From Oscillospiraceae bacterium (GTDB taxonomy: Bacteria > Bacillota > Clostridia > Oscillospirales > Oscillospiraceae), in contig JAFQCV010000019.1 in assembly GCA_017416325.1 (NCBI GenBank), positions 1 to 45,519 on the forward strand: DNA of 45,519 nt, in the 5' to 3' direction. Position numbers and translations under genes: made by a program. Below are positions 1 through 8,008 of this stretch, piece after piece. Below the pieces are notes generated by a model that worked only from the letters and a program-made list of their open reading frames with translations, did no database searches and was not told where the DNA came from. Within the stretch, counting starts at the first letter, position 1; each line of letters opens with the position of its first letter.

Positions 1-1583
1 CCGACGGCAAGTTCATCGAAGTCACCGCTATCACCCCCACTCCCTTTGGCGAAGGCAAATCCACTGTTTCCCTGGGTCTGATTGAGGGCCTGGGCTATAT
101 CGGCAAGAATGCCGGCGGCGCTCTGCGTCAGCCCTCCGGCGGCCCCACCATGAACGTTAAGGGTACCGCAGCAGGCGGCGGCAACGCTCTGCTGATGCCC
201 ATGACCGAGTTCTCCCTGGGCCTGACCGGCGATATTAACGATATTATGAACGCTCACAACCTGGCTATGGTGGCTCTGACCGCCCGTATGCAGCACGAGC
301 GCAACAACAACGACGAGTGGCTGGCCAAGAAGGGCCTGCGCCGTCTGGACATCGACCCCAAGCGCGTGGAAATGGGCTGGATCATCGACTTCTGCGCTCA
401 GTCCCTGCGTAACATCATCATCGGCATCGGCGGCCGTCTGGACGGCTTCATGATGGAGAGCAAGTTCGGCATCGCTGTCGGTTCCGAGCTGATGGCTATC
501 CTGGCTGTTGCCAAGGATCTGAAGGATCTGCGCGAGCGTATCGGCAAGGTCGTCGTGGCTTACTCCAAGACCGGCGAGCCTGTTACCTGTGAGGATCTGG
601 ACGTTGCCGGCGCTATGGCTGCCTGGATGCGTAACGCCATCAACCCCACCATGTGCTACTCCGTGGAGCATCAGCCCGTTCTGATCCACGCCGGTCCTTT
701 CGCCAACATTGCTATCGGCCAGTCCTCCGTTATCGCTGACCGTCTGGCTCTGAAGCTGTTTGACTACCACGTCACCGAGTCCGGCTTTGCTGCCGACATC
801 GGCTTCGAGAAGTTCTGGAACGTTAAGACCCGTCTTTCCGGTCTGACTCCCAACGTTTCCGTTCTGGTTGCTACCGTCCGCTCCCTGAAGATGCACGGCG
901 GCGGCCCCAAGGTTACCCCCGGCGCTCCCCTGCCCAAGGAATACACTGAGGAGAACCTGGAGCTGCTGGAGAAGGGTACCTGCAACCTGTTCCACCATGT
1001 CAACACCATCAAGAAGTCCGGCATCAATCCCGTGGTCTGCATCAACCGGTTCTACACCGATACCGACGCTGAGATCAATCTGCTGAAGAAGCTGTGCGCT
1101 GAGCGCGGTGTCCGCTGCGCCGAGTCTAACCACTGGCGTTACGGCGGCGAAGGCGCTGCTGAGCTGGCCCGTGTGGTCGTGGAAGCCTGTGAAGACCCCG
1201 TGGAAGTCAAGTTCCTGTACGATCTGGATATGCCTCTGCGTGAGCGCGTTGAGCGGATCGCCAAGGAAGTCTACGGCGCTGACGGCGTTGTTTGGCTGCC
1301 TCTGGCTACCGAGAAGGCACAGCGCTTTGAGTCCGATCCCAAGTACGCTGACTACTGCACCATGATGGTCAAGACCCACCTGTCCCTCAGTGACGATCCC
1401 ACCAAGAAGGGTGTTCCCACCGGCTGGAAGCTGACCATCCGTGACATTCTGGAGTACGGCGGCGCTAAGTTCCTGTGCCCCATGGCCGGCACCATCTCCA
1501 TGATGCCCGGTACCGCTGCTGACCCCGCCTACCGCCGTGTCGACATCGACACCGAAACCGGCAAGGTCTCCGGCCTGTTCTAA
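1..1583 (+). CDS. fhs: Formate--tetrahydrofolate ligase (5' partial)
   Basis: ATP-dependent ligation of formate to THF, giving 10-formyl-THF; first folate step of the Wood-Ljungdahl methyl branch and a source of formyl groups for purines. The frame is open from base 3 to the stop at 1583, giving 526 visible residues, so the N-terminus lies outside the window. The P-loop reads [11 protein letters not shown] (bases 36-68), followed by RQPSGGPT and AAGGG, the family's conserved nucleotide/formyl-phosphate region. [11 protein letters not shown] and HGGGPKV also match the family. The ATG at 150 is internal because the P-loop lies upstream of it. Several usually invariant stretches differ from the common acetogen type ([11 protein letters not shown] instead of FGIKGGAAGGG, and [18 protein letters not shown]), so it belongs to a divergent branch of the family. 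fchA and folD follow on the same strand. Confidence 0.96.
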   Translation, partial: DGKFIEVTAITPTPFGEGKSTVSLGLIEGLGYIGKNAGGALRQPSGGPTMNVKGTAAGGGNALLMPMTEFSLGLTGDINDIMNAHNLAMVALTARMQHERNNNDEWLAKKGLRRLDIDPKRVEMGWIIDFCAQSLRNIIIGIGGRLDGFMMESKFGIAVGSELMAILAVAKDLKDLRERIGKVVVAYSKTGEPVTCEDLDVAGAMAAWMRNAINPTMCYSVEHQPVLIHAGPFANIAIGQSSVIADRLALKLFDYHVTESGFAADIGFEKFWNVKTRLSGLTPNVSVLVATVRSLKMHGGGPKVTPGAPLPKEYTEENLELLEKGTCNLFHHVNTIKKSGINPVVCINRFYTDTDAEINLLKKLCAERGVRCAESNHWRYGGEGAAELARVVVEACEDPVEVKFLYDLDMPLRERVERIAKEVYGADGVVWLPLATEKAQRFESDPKYADYCTMMVKTHLSLSDDPTKKGVPTGWKLTIRDILEYGGAKFLCPMAGTISMMPGTAADPAYRRVDIDTETGKVSGLF

Positions 1584-1592
1584 TTCACATTT

Positions 1593-1630
1593 TCCAAAAG
1601 CAGAGGCGGTTTTCCGCCTCTGCTTTTGGA
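1593..1630 (+). terminator. Perfect hairpin after fhs
   Basis: A 17-bp perfect inverted repeat (arms 1593-1609 and 1614-1630, loop TTTT) starts ten bases after the fhs stop. No clean U-run follows, so it may be an attenuating or 3'-end-stabilising hairpin rather than a strong terminator. Confidence 0.6.
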
Positions 1631-1638
1631 GCGTTTAT

Positions 1639-1699
1639 TGTAGGGCAGGGGCTTGCTCCTGCCGCATCATCAACGGCGGGAGTGAACCCCCGCCCTACA
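1639..1699. repeat. TGTAGGG-ended inverted-repeat element
   Basis: A short element bounded by TGTAGGGC and GCCCTACA, with further internal complementarity (GGCAGGGG-like and CCCCCGCC segments). It sits between the fhs hairpin and the fchA ribosome binding site. Similar ends occur at 29633-29681 and 39410-39480. Confidence 0.6.
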
Positions 1700-1729
1700 A
1701 AAGAATAATACATAAAGGAGATATTTCCT

Positions 1730-2350
1730 ATGGATATGACAATGGAAACCTGCCGCAAGTTTGTGGAAGTCCTGGCATCCGATGCGCCCGCTCCCGGCGG
1801 CGGCGGCGCTGCTGCTCTGGTTGGTGCCATCGGCACCGCTCTGGGCAACATGGTGGGCAGCCTGACTGTGGGCAAGAAGAAATATGCTGAGGTCGAGGCT
1901 GAGATCATTGCCCTGAAGGCAAAGTGCGACGCGCTTCAGACGGAGCTTCTGAACCAGGTGGAAGCTGACGAAGTGAACTTCCTGCCCCTGGCTAAGGCCT
2001 ACGGAATCCCCAAGGATGACCCCACCCGGGACACCGTTATGGAGGAAGCGACCCTGATCGCCTGCTCCACCCCCATGAAGATCATGGAGCTGTGCTGCGA
2101 AGCCATTGAGCACATTGCTGTGTTTGCCGCCAAGGGCAGCCGCCTGGCTGTTTCCGATGCCGGCTGCGGCGCTGTGTGCTGCAAGGCCGCTCTGCAGGCT
2201 GCCAGTCTGAACGTGTTTATCAACACCAAGACCCTGAAAAACCGGGAAAAGGCGGAAGAGCTGAACCGCAAGGCCCTGGGCATGATGGACAAGTACTGCG
2301 CCATGGCTGACGAGATCTTTAACTCTGTCAAGGCCGGATTTGGCGTGTAA
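1730..2350 (+). CDS. fchA: Methenyltetrahydrofolate cyclohydrolase (FchA, cyclodeaminase family)
   Basis: Interconverts 10-formyl-THF and 5,10-methenyl-THF. The 206-residue protein is a stand-alone member of the formiminotransferase-cyclodeaminase C-domain family, a mostly helical cytosolic enzyme. The glycine-rich signature APAPGGGGAAALVGA is at about residues 20-34, the usual place. AAGG-type ribosome binding site (AAAGGAGAT) eight bases before the ATG. It lies between fhs and folD, the typical clostridial order. The FolD next door lacks residues needed for cyclohydrolase activity, so FchA probably carries this step alone (inference). Confidence 0.92.
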   Translation: MDMTMETCRKFVEVLASDAPAPGGGGAAALVGAIGTALGNMVGSLTVGKKKYAEVEAEIIALKAKCDALQTELLNQVEADEVNFLPLAKAYGIPKDDPTRDTVMEEATLIACSTPMKIMELCCEAIEHIAVFAAKGSRLAVSDAGCGAVCCKAALQAASLNVFINTKTLKNREKAEELNRKALGMMDKYCAMADEIFNSVKAGFGV

Positions 2351-2468
2351 GCGCCTTCGGCGCAATAATATTCGCCTTCCGGCGAGTGATATTGCTTCGC
2401 AGTGATATATCTGCTGCCGCAGATGTGATATTTGCCTGCGGCAAATTTACGGTGTCCGCTTCGCGGAC
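2351..2468. repeat. Tandem mini-hairpin array 1 (GTGATAT spacers)
   Basis: Six consecutive small stem-loops start at the base after the fchA stop: 2351-2363, 2373-2384, 2393-2401, 2410-2423, 2431-2445 and 2454-2468. Stems of 3-6 bp have different sequences but tiny loops (TTC, TTCC, TGCC, TGC). They are separated by AT-rich spacers of about 9 nt, three of which contain GTGATAT. The array ends just before the folD ribosome binding site at about 2480. A second array with the same design is at 7665-7747. Confidence 0.75.
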
Positions 2469-2494
2469 GATTAAACATTTGGAGGAAATAAACT

Positions 2495-3367
2495 ATGGCT
2501 AAGAAATTACTGGGCAAAGAAGTAAACGAAGCTCTGGTTGCTGCGCTGCAGGCCCGGACTGCTGCGCTGCAGGCAAAGGGCATCGTTCCCACTCTGGGCA
2601 TCATCCGTCTGGGTGAGAACCCCTCTGACCTGAGCTACGAAAAGGGCGCTACCAAGCGCGCTGAGGAAGTGGGCGTTGCTGTTAAGAACTTTGTTCTCCC
2701 CGAGACCGCTACCAAGGAAGAAGTCCTGGCTGTGATCGACCAGGTCAACGCCGACGATTCCATCCACGGTGTTCTGATGTTCCGTCCCCTGCCCAAGCAT
2801 CTGAAGGCTGACCAGGACGAGATCTGCAACCGTCTGGCTCCCAAGAAGGACGTGGACTCCATGACCCATATGTCCAACGCCGGCGTGTTCGAAGGTCAGG
2901 ATCTGGGCTACGCCCCCTGCACCCCCGCTGCCTGCATGGAGATCCTGGACTACTACGGCATTGACTGCAAGGGCAAGAATGCGGTAGTTATCGGCCGCTC
3001 TCTGGTGGTCGGCAAGCCTGCCGCTATGATGCTGATGCAGAAGAACGCCACCGTCACCGTCTGCCACACCAAGACTGTCAACACCGCTGAGATCTGCAAG
3101 GGCGCTGACATCATCGTGTCTGCTGCCGGTGTGCTGAACAGCCTGACCAAGGATTATGTCCGGGAAGGCCAGATCGTCATCGACGTTTCCATGAACTGGA
3201 ACCCCGAGAAGATCACCTCCAAGGGCAAGGGCGGTATGTCCGGCGATGCCATCTTTGACGAGGTGGAGCCCATCGTCGAAGCCATCACCCCCGTTCCCGG
3301 CGGTGTCGGCGCTGTGACCACCAGCGTTCTGATGAAGCACGTTGTGGAAGCCGCTGAGAAGATCTAA
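2495..3367 (+). CDS. folD: Methylenetetrahydrofolate dehydrogenase (FolD family, cyclohydrolase residues missing)
   Basis: NAD(P)-dependent interconversion of methenyl- and methylene-THF. The 290-residue length is normal. The nucleotide-binding part is intact (GRSLVVGKPAAMML, about residues 161-174) and the C-terminal substrate motif TPVPGGVGAVTT is present. The family's YxxxK catalytic motif reads Y48-EKG-A52, so the cyclohydrolase lysine is alanine. The QLPLP motif reads FRPLP, so the partner glutamine is also lost. The DVD aspartate is kept (KDVDSM). This predicts a dehydrogenase with little or no cyclohydrolase activity, consistent with the adjacent fchA. Ribosome binding site GGAGG lies 11 bases before the ATG. 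Confidence 0.93.
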   Translation: MAKKLLGKEVNEALVAALQARTAALQAKGIVPTLGIIRLGENPSDLSYEKGATKRAEEVGVAVKNFVLPETATKEEVLAVIDQVNADDSIHGVLMFRPLPKHLKADQDEICNRLAPKKDVDSMTHMSNAGVFEGQDLGYAPCTPAACMEILDYYGIDCKGKNAVVIGRSLVVGKPAAMMLMQKNATVTVCHTKTVNTAEICKGADIIVSAAGVLNSLTKDYVREGQIVIDVSMNWNPEKITSKGKGGMSGDAIFDEVEPIVEAITPVPGGVGAVTTSVLMKHVVEAAEKI

Positions 3368-3381
3368 ATTCTGAACGATTT

Positions 3382-3416
3382 GCGTGCCGCGGAAAACGCG
3401 GCACGCTTTCTTTTTT
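3382..3416 (+). terminator. Terminator after folD
   Basis: A perfect 10-bp GC-rich stem (3382-3391 / 3397-3406, loop GAAAA) followed by TTTCTTTTTT. It closes the fhs-fchA-folD unit. Confidence 0.9.
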
Positions 3417-3423
3417 GAGCTGC

Positions 3424-3690
3424 CCAACAAATTGCCATTTCTCGGGCGGTTGCAACAGAGCACAAAGGCTTCTCCTTGAGGAGAAGCTGTCAGCCTAACA
3501 GGCTGACTGATGAGGTGTAGGCTGCATAGCAGCCGTTACAAGGCTGGGATTCTGCTTCGCAGACCACCTCATCCGTCTTCCAAAATGCCCAATCTGTGCA
3601 TTTTGGAATCCACCTTCCCCTCGAGGGGAAGGCTTTGCGGCTGCGCCGCTGAGTTCTAACCAACAGCCCGATAAACGGGAATTGGCAAAT
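3424..3690. repeat. Palindromic intergenic element, family R1 (copy a)
   Basis: Ends carry TTGCCATTTCTCGGGC and, inverted, GCCCGATAAACGGGAATTGGCAA. Inside are a CTTCTCCTTGAGGAGAAG hairpin, a GTCAGCC/GGCTGAC hairpin, a TGAGGTG/CACCTCA pair, and CTTCCCCTCGAGGGGAAG. The same order occurs at 12135-12377 and 37748-38051. No ORF of interest lies inside. The remaining gap to 3797 shows nothing recognisable. Confidence 0.8.
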
Positions 3691-3797
3691 ATAGCCGCGA
3701 ATCGGACTGTTCCCAATGGTGTAACGAATATTACCCGTCCGCCAATCCCGAGGTTGTCTGTGGCTGCCCGCCGCAATTGTTAAATTTTTTCTATCGG

Positions 3798-3826
3798 TTG
3801 CATCCGGTGGCAAGCTATGGTAAAAT
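3798..3826 (+). promoter_or_regulatory. Putative promoter for the ABC exporter
   Basis: TTGCAT (3798-3803), 17-nt spacer, TAAAAT (3821-3826). It leaves a leader of about 130 nt before the ATG at 3965. Confidence 0.55.
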
Positions 3827-3964
3827 ATTGTTTCATTATCCCTGGGAATGTGCAAGTCATTATTTCAGACTTTACAGCAGAAAATGTCCTATTCTCTTGC
3901 TTCCTGGATCGAGCCATTGAGAATACGGACGACCATCCCCGCCGCCGAAAAAAGGAGGAATCCC

Positions 3965-5710
3965 ATGATTAAACGGCTTGCCCGGTGTGTCCGGGAATAC
4001 AAATGGGCTACGATCCTAAGCCCTGTGTGCATGATCGGCGAGGTTGCTATGGAAGTGACCATCCCCATGGTCATGGCAAACCTTTACGACTACGGCATCC
4101 AGTACCAAAACATGTCCTACATCGCCAAACAGTCCCTGCTTTTGGTGATATGCGCCCTGGCATCTTTGTGCTTTGGCGTCCTTTCGGCGGTATTTGCCTC
4201 CAAGGCCGGTACCGGCTTTGCCCGAAACCTGCGCCACGATATGTTCCACCATGTCCAAAACTACAGCTTCCGGAGTATCGATAAGTTCTCCACCGCTTCC
4301 ATCGTTACACGGCTGACCTCGGATGTTGCCAACCTGCAAATGACCTTCCAAATGCTCATCCGTATGGCCATCCGCTGCCCCATGATGCTCATTCTGGCTT
4401 TGGTTCAGGCGCTGCGCATCAGCACCAAGCTCAGCACCATTTATATGATCGTCATGCCCATTTTGATTTTGGTGCTGGTTTTGCTGACCCCTGCGGTATT
4501 TAAGATCTTCGACCGGGGCTTTAAGACCATCGACAAGCTGAACAACACCGTTCAGGAGAACATCCATGGTATCCGGGTGGTCAAGAGCTTCGTCCGTGAG
4601 AAAAAGGAGATCCACAAGTTTTCTGAGGTCTCCGATTCTCTTTACAAGGATTTCTCCAAGGCAGAAAAGATCCTTGCCCTCAACGCCCCGGTGATGCAAT
4701 TCTGTGTATATACCTGTATGCTTTTTATCTCCTGGGTAGGCGCGCAGATGGTGGTTGCCTCCGGCAACAATCCCGACCTGGGATTGACCACCGGACAGCT
4801 TAGCGCTATGTTCGGCTTCACCTCACAGATCCTCATGGGTCTGATGAACCTTTCCATGGTTTTTGTCATGCTCACCATGAGCCGCACCCCCTTGCGCCGC
4901 TGCGGCGAGCTGCTTTCTGAGGTGCCGGATCTGGTATCTCCTGCCGATGCCGTAACAGAAATTGCCGACGGCGCTATCGATTTTGAAAACGTTTCCTTCC
5001 GCTATTCCGATGCCGCCGGCAGAAATTCTCTGGAGAACATCAGCCTCCACATTCCCAGCGGCGCAACCGTAGGTATTCTGGGTGGTACCGGCTCCGGCAA
5101 ATCCACTCTGGTGCAGCTGATCCCCCGGCTGTATGATGTGACGGAAGGCTCTCTGAAGGTTGGCGGACGGGATGTTCGGGAATATGAGCTGGAAACACTT
5201 CGGGACAATGTGGCCATGGTGCTGCAAAAGAATGTACTGTTCTCCGGCTCTATCAAGGAAAACCTGCGTTGGGGCAACCCCAATGCTACGGACGAGGAAA
5301 TGGAGCACGCCTGCAAGCTTGCCTGCGCCCATGATTTTATTACATCCTTCCCCGACGGGTACGATACCCACATTGAACAGGGTGGCAAAAATGTTTCCGG
5401 CGGTCAGAAGCAGCGGCTGTGCATTGCCCGGGCGCTGCTGAAAAATCCGAAAATTCTGATTTTAGACGACTCCACCTCCGCGGTAGACACTGCCACAGAC
5501 GCCGCCATCCGCCAAGCCTTCCGGGAGCATATCCCCGGCACCACCAAGCTGATCATCGCCCAGCGGGTAGCTTCCATTCAGGACGCGGATCTGATCCTGG
5601 TGCTGGATAACGGCAGTGTTGCCGCTGTGGGCAACCACGAACAGCTGCTGAAAGAGTCCCAGATCTATCGGGAAGTCTTTGAATCCCAGAAGAAGGGAGG
5701 GGACGAATAA
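3965..5710 (+). CDS. ABC exporter subunit A (degenerate ATP site)
   Basis: Half-transporter of 581 residues: a six-helix exporter membrane domain (about residues 15-310) and a C-terminal ATPase. Walker A is GGTGSGKST, signature NVSGGQKQR, Walker B ILILDDSTSAVD. The catalytic glutamate after Walker B is aspartate and the H-loop reads IAQR instead of IAHR, so this subunit contributes the non-hydrolytic site of a heterodimer. The frame is open from 3848, but AAAGGAGGA just before ATG 3965 fixes the start. It overlaps the next gene by one base (TAATG), so the two are translationally coupled. Substrate unknown; the family includes multidrug and peptide/lipid exporters. Confidence 0.9.
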   Translation: MIKRLARCVREYKWATILSPVCMIGEVAMEVTIPMVMANLYDYGIQYQNMSYIAKQSLLLVICALASLCFGVLSAVFASKAGTGFARNLRHDMFHHVQNYSFRSIDKFSTASIVTRLTSDVANLQMTFQMLIRMAIRCPMMLILALVQALRISTKLSTIYMIVMPILILVLVLLTPAVFKIFDRGFKTIDKLNNTVQENIHGIRVVKSFVREKKEIHKFSEVSDSLYKDFSKAEKILALNAPVMQFCVYTCMLFISWVGAQMVVASGNNPDLGLTTGQLSAMFGFTSQILMGLMNLSMVFVMLTMSRTPLRRCGELLSEVPDLVSPADAVTEIADGAIDFENVSFRYSDAAGRNSLENISLHIPSGATVGILGGTGSGKSTLVQLIPRLYDVTEGSLKVGGRDVREYELETLRDNVAMVLQKNVLFSGSIKENLRWGNPNATDEEMEHACKLACAHDFITSFPDGYDTHIEQGGKNVSGGQKQRLCIARALLKNPKILILDDSTSAVDTATDAAIRQAFREHIPGTTKLIIAQRVASIQDADLILVLDNGSVAAVGNHEQLLKESQIYREVFESQKKGGDE

Positions 5711-7608
5711 TGCCTCCTGCAAAAATGCGCGGCGATGGCCGCAAGGCAAAAAATCCCGGCAAGACTCTGCTGCGGCTTTTAAGTTATTTGAAAAAATACT
5801 GGTACATACTGATCCTGGTGTTTTTGTGCATTGTTGCCAACGCCATCGCCCAGACCACCGGCTCTGTGGCCCTGGGCAAGCTGGTTGACAACTACATTCT
5901 GCCCATGGTCGCCGCGGGAAACAGCGATTTTGCCCCGGTGCTTCAGTTCCTGCTGGAGATCGCCGGCATCTATGTCATTGGCATGCTGGCATCCTTTGGT
6001 CTGAATTTTTTGATGGTGGGCGTGACCCAAGGCGTCCAAAAGACCATCCGGGACGATATGTTTGTGAAAATGCAGCGTCTTCCCCTGCGGTATTTCGACT
6101 CCACCGCCGCCGGCAACACTATGTCCCGGTTTACCAGCGATGTGGATACCATGCGGCAGATGATCTCTCAGTCCATCCCCCAGACGGTTTCCTCTCTGGT
6201 CACACTGATCGTAGTGCTGTACCGGATGCTCACCACCTCCTGGGTCCTTACCTGTGTGGCTATGGTCACCATTGCCGGTGTGATCCTGGTCACCAAGACT
6301 CTGGCAGGAAAATCCGGAAAGTTCTTCATCGCCCAGCAGCGGTCTTTGGGCGCTGTGAACGGCTACATCGAAGAAATGATCAACGGGCAGAAAGTCGTCA
6401 AGGTCTTCAATCACGAGGAAGTCTGCAAGGAAGAATTTGATAAGCTCAACGAGCAGCTTCGGGTAAACGCTTTTTCTGCCGGCAAATTCTCTAACATGAT
6501 GGGTCCCATCAACAACAACTTAGGCTATGTCCAGTATGCGGTGCTGGCCATTTTCGGCGGCATTTTGGTGGTTTCCAGTGAAGGCGCGATGCTGTCTTTG
6601 GGCAGCTTGATGGCCTTTATGATGCTCAGCAAATCCTTCAACATGCCCATCAACATGATCTCCAACCAGATCAACGCCATCGTTATGGCCCTGGCCGGCG
6701 CGGAGCGGGTCTTCGAACTGATGGACGAAGAGCCTGAGACCGACAGCGGCTATGTGACTTTGGTGAACGCCAAGCTGGACGAAAACGGCCAGATCATCGA
6801 GTGCGAGGAGCGCACCGGCATGTGGGCCTGGCGGCATCCCCACCAGGCAGACGGCTCCGTCACCTACACCCAGCTCAAGGGCGACATCGTCATGGATATG
6901 GTGGACTTTGCCTATGTTCCGGAGAAGCAGGTGCTGTTTGACGTGACCCTCTACGCCCATCCCGGTCAGAAAATCGCTTTTGTTGGCGCTACCGGCGCAG
7001 GCAAGACCACCATTACCAACCTCATTAACCGGTTTTATGACATTGCCGACGGCAAGATCCGCTACGACGGCATCAACATCAATAAGATCCGCAAGCCGGA
7101 TCTGCGCCGCAGCCTGGGCGTGGTGCTTCAGGAGACCAATCTGTTTACCGGTACGGTCATGGAGAACATCCGCTACGGCAAGCTGGATGCCACCGATGAG
7201 GAGTGCATCGCCGCGGCAAAGCTGGCCAACGCCCATGACTTCATCACCCGGCTTCCCAAGGGCTATGAAACGGAGCTTACCGGCAACGGCGCGAACCTCT
7301 CTCAAGGTCAGCGGCAGCTGATCGCCATTGCCCGGGCGGCGGTAGCCGATCCTCCGGTGATGATCCTGGACGAGGCTACCTCCTCCATTGATACCCGAAC
7401 CGAGGTTCTGGTGCAGAAGGGTATGGACGCGCTGATGAAAGGCAGGACCACCTTTGTCATCGCCCACCGGCTCAGCACGGTTATGAATTCTGACTGCATT
7501 ATGGTTTTGGATCACGGCCGGATCATTGAGCGAGGCACCCATGAAGAGCTGATCGCCCAAAAGGGCACGTATTACCGGCTCTACACCGGCGCTTTTGAGC
7601 TGGACTAA
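5710..7608 (+). CDS. ABC exporter subunit B (canonical catalytic residues)
   Basis: Partner half-transporter of 632 residues. An N-terminal basic stretch precedes six membrane helices (about residues 22-330), then the ATPase with Walker A GATGAGKTT, signature NLSQGQRQL, Walker B VMILDEATSSID and H-loop IAHR. The catalytic Glu and His are present, complementing subunit A. The LSQGQ signature is the altered one expected to face the degenerate site. Between membrane domain and ATPase lies an extra segment of about 45 residues (around 350-395, containing ERTGMWAWRHPHQADG), which accounts for the greater length. A strong hairpin follows the stop. Confidence 0.9.
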   Translation: MPPAKMRGDGRKAKNPGKTLLRLLSYLKKYWYILILVFLCIVANAIAQTTGSVALGKLVDNYILPMVAAGNSDFAPVLQFLLEIAGIYVIGMLASFGLNFLMVGVTQGVQKTIRDDMFVKMQRLPLRYFDSTAAGNTMSRFTSDVDTMRQMISQSIPQTVSSLVTLIVVLYRMLTTSWVLTCVAMVTIAGVILVTKTLAGKSGKFFIAQQRSLGAVNGYIEEMINGQKVVKVFNHEEVCKEEFDKLNEQLRVNAFSAGKFSNMMGPINNNLGYVQYAVLAIFGGILVVSSEGAMLSLGSLMAFMMLSKSFNMPINMISNQINAIVMALAGAERVFELMDEEPETDSGYVTLVNAKLDENGQIIECEERTGMWAWRHPHQADGSVTYTQLKGDIVMDMVDFAYVPEKQVLFDVTLYAHPGQKIAFVGATGAGKTTITNLINRFYDIADGKIRYDGININKIRKPDLRRSLGVVLQETNLFTGTVMENIRYGKLDATDEECIAAAKLANAHDFITRLPKGYETELTGNGANLSQGQRQLIAIARAAVADPPVMILDEATSSIDTRTEVLVQKGMDALMKGRTTFVIAHRLSTVMNSDCIMVLDHGRIIERGTHEELIAQKGTYYRLYTGAFELD

Positions 7609-7612
7609 TTTC

Positions 7613-7663
7613 CCAATAACAAAAATCTGCCTTTCTTTTGGGGAGGCAGATTTTTGTTATTGG
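7613..7663. terminator. Long hairpin terminator after the ABC exporter
   Basis: A perfect 20-bp inverted repeat (7613-7632 / 7644-7663) contains an A-tract in the left arm and TTTTTG in the right, as in bidirectional Rho-independent terminators. Confidence 0.88.
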
Positions 7664-7664
7664 A

Positions 7665-7747
7665 TCGATATAAATCCCTTGCGGGATTTTCGATATTTCC
7701 CTTCGGGAATCGATATGTGCTGCCGCACTCGATATGCGCTGCGGCGC
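7665..7747. repeat. Tandem mini-hairpin array 2 (TCGATAT spacers)
   Basis: Four small hairpins: 7672-7689 (AAATCCC/GGGATTT), 7697-7709 (TTCCC/GGGAA), 7717-7728 (GTGC/GCAC) and 7736-7747 (GCGC/GCGC). Each is preceded by TCGATAT, with GATAT at 7667, 7692, 7712 and 7731. Stem sequences differ while spacer and loops (TTGC, TTC, TGCC, TGCG) are nearly constant. It abuts the terminator on the left and another repeat on the right. Confidence 0.78.
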
Positions 7748-7749
7748 AA

Positions 7750-7916
7750 GCCTCCCCTGTGTAAGGGGAGGTGGGCAAAATCTTTGATTTTGGCCGGAGG
7801 GGTTGTCAAAAACACGACAATCCCTCAGTCAAAAATGCCGTTTTGACGGCATTTTGCCAGCTCCCTTTACACAAGGGAGCCTTTCGTTCTACCGCAACTG
7901 CCCGGGAAATGGCAAT
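7750..7916. repeat. Palindromic intergenic element related to R1 (opposite arrangement)
   Basis: Bounded by GCCTCCCCTGTGTAAGGGGAGG and GCTCCCTTTACACAAGGGAGCC-type hairpins (about 7750-7772 and 7861-7883), with an internal CAAAATCTTTGATTTTG palindrome and a CCGTTTTGACGG palindrome. It ends in GCCCGGGAAATGGCAATTTT, the terminal sequence also used by R1 and the 41.6-kb element. Confidence 0.7.
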
Positions 7917-7975
7917 TTTTTGGATGCTGCAGGTTTTGCAGTGCCTGGTTTTCTTTTCTTTTTGCAAAAAAACTA

Positions 7976-8004
7976 TTTACATTTTTATTTTCTTCGTGTA
8001 TGAT
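7976..8004 (+). promoter_or_regulatory. Promoter of the folate transporter leader
   Basis: TTTACA (7976-7981), 17-nt spacer, TATGAT (7999-8004). It starts transcription a few bases before the THF aptamer. Confidence 0.8.
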
Positions 8005-8008
8005 AACG

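Noticed and set aside
150-1583. fhs starting at ATG 150
   Set aside because: The frame is open to the window edge and carries the family's P-loop at bases 36-68, so the gene starts outside the window.
3848-3964. N-terminal extension of the first ABC subunit
   Set aside because: The ATG at 3848 has no ribosome binding site and would add a non-membrane segment, whereas ATG 3965 follows AAAGGAGGA.
7665-7747. CRISPR array
   Set aside because: Constant parts are only 7 nt, intervals vary from 19 to 25 nt, and the variable parts are palindromes; no cas genes in the window.
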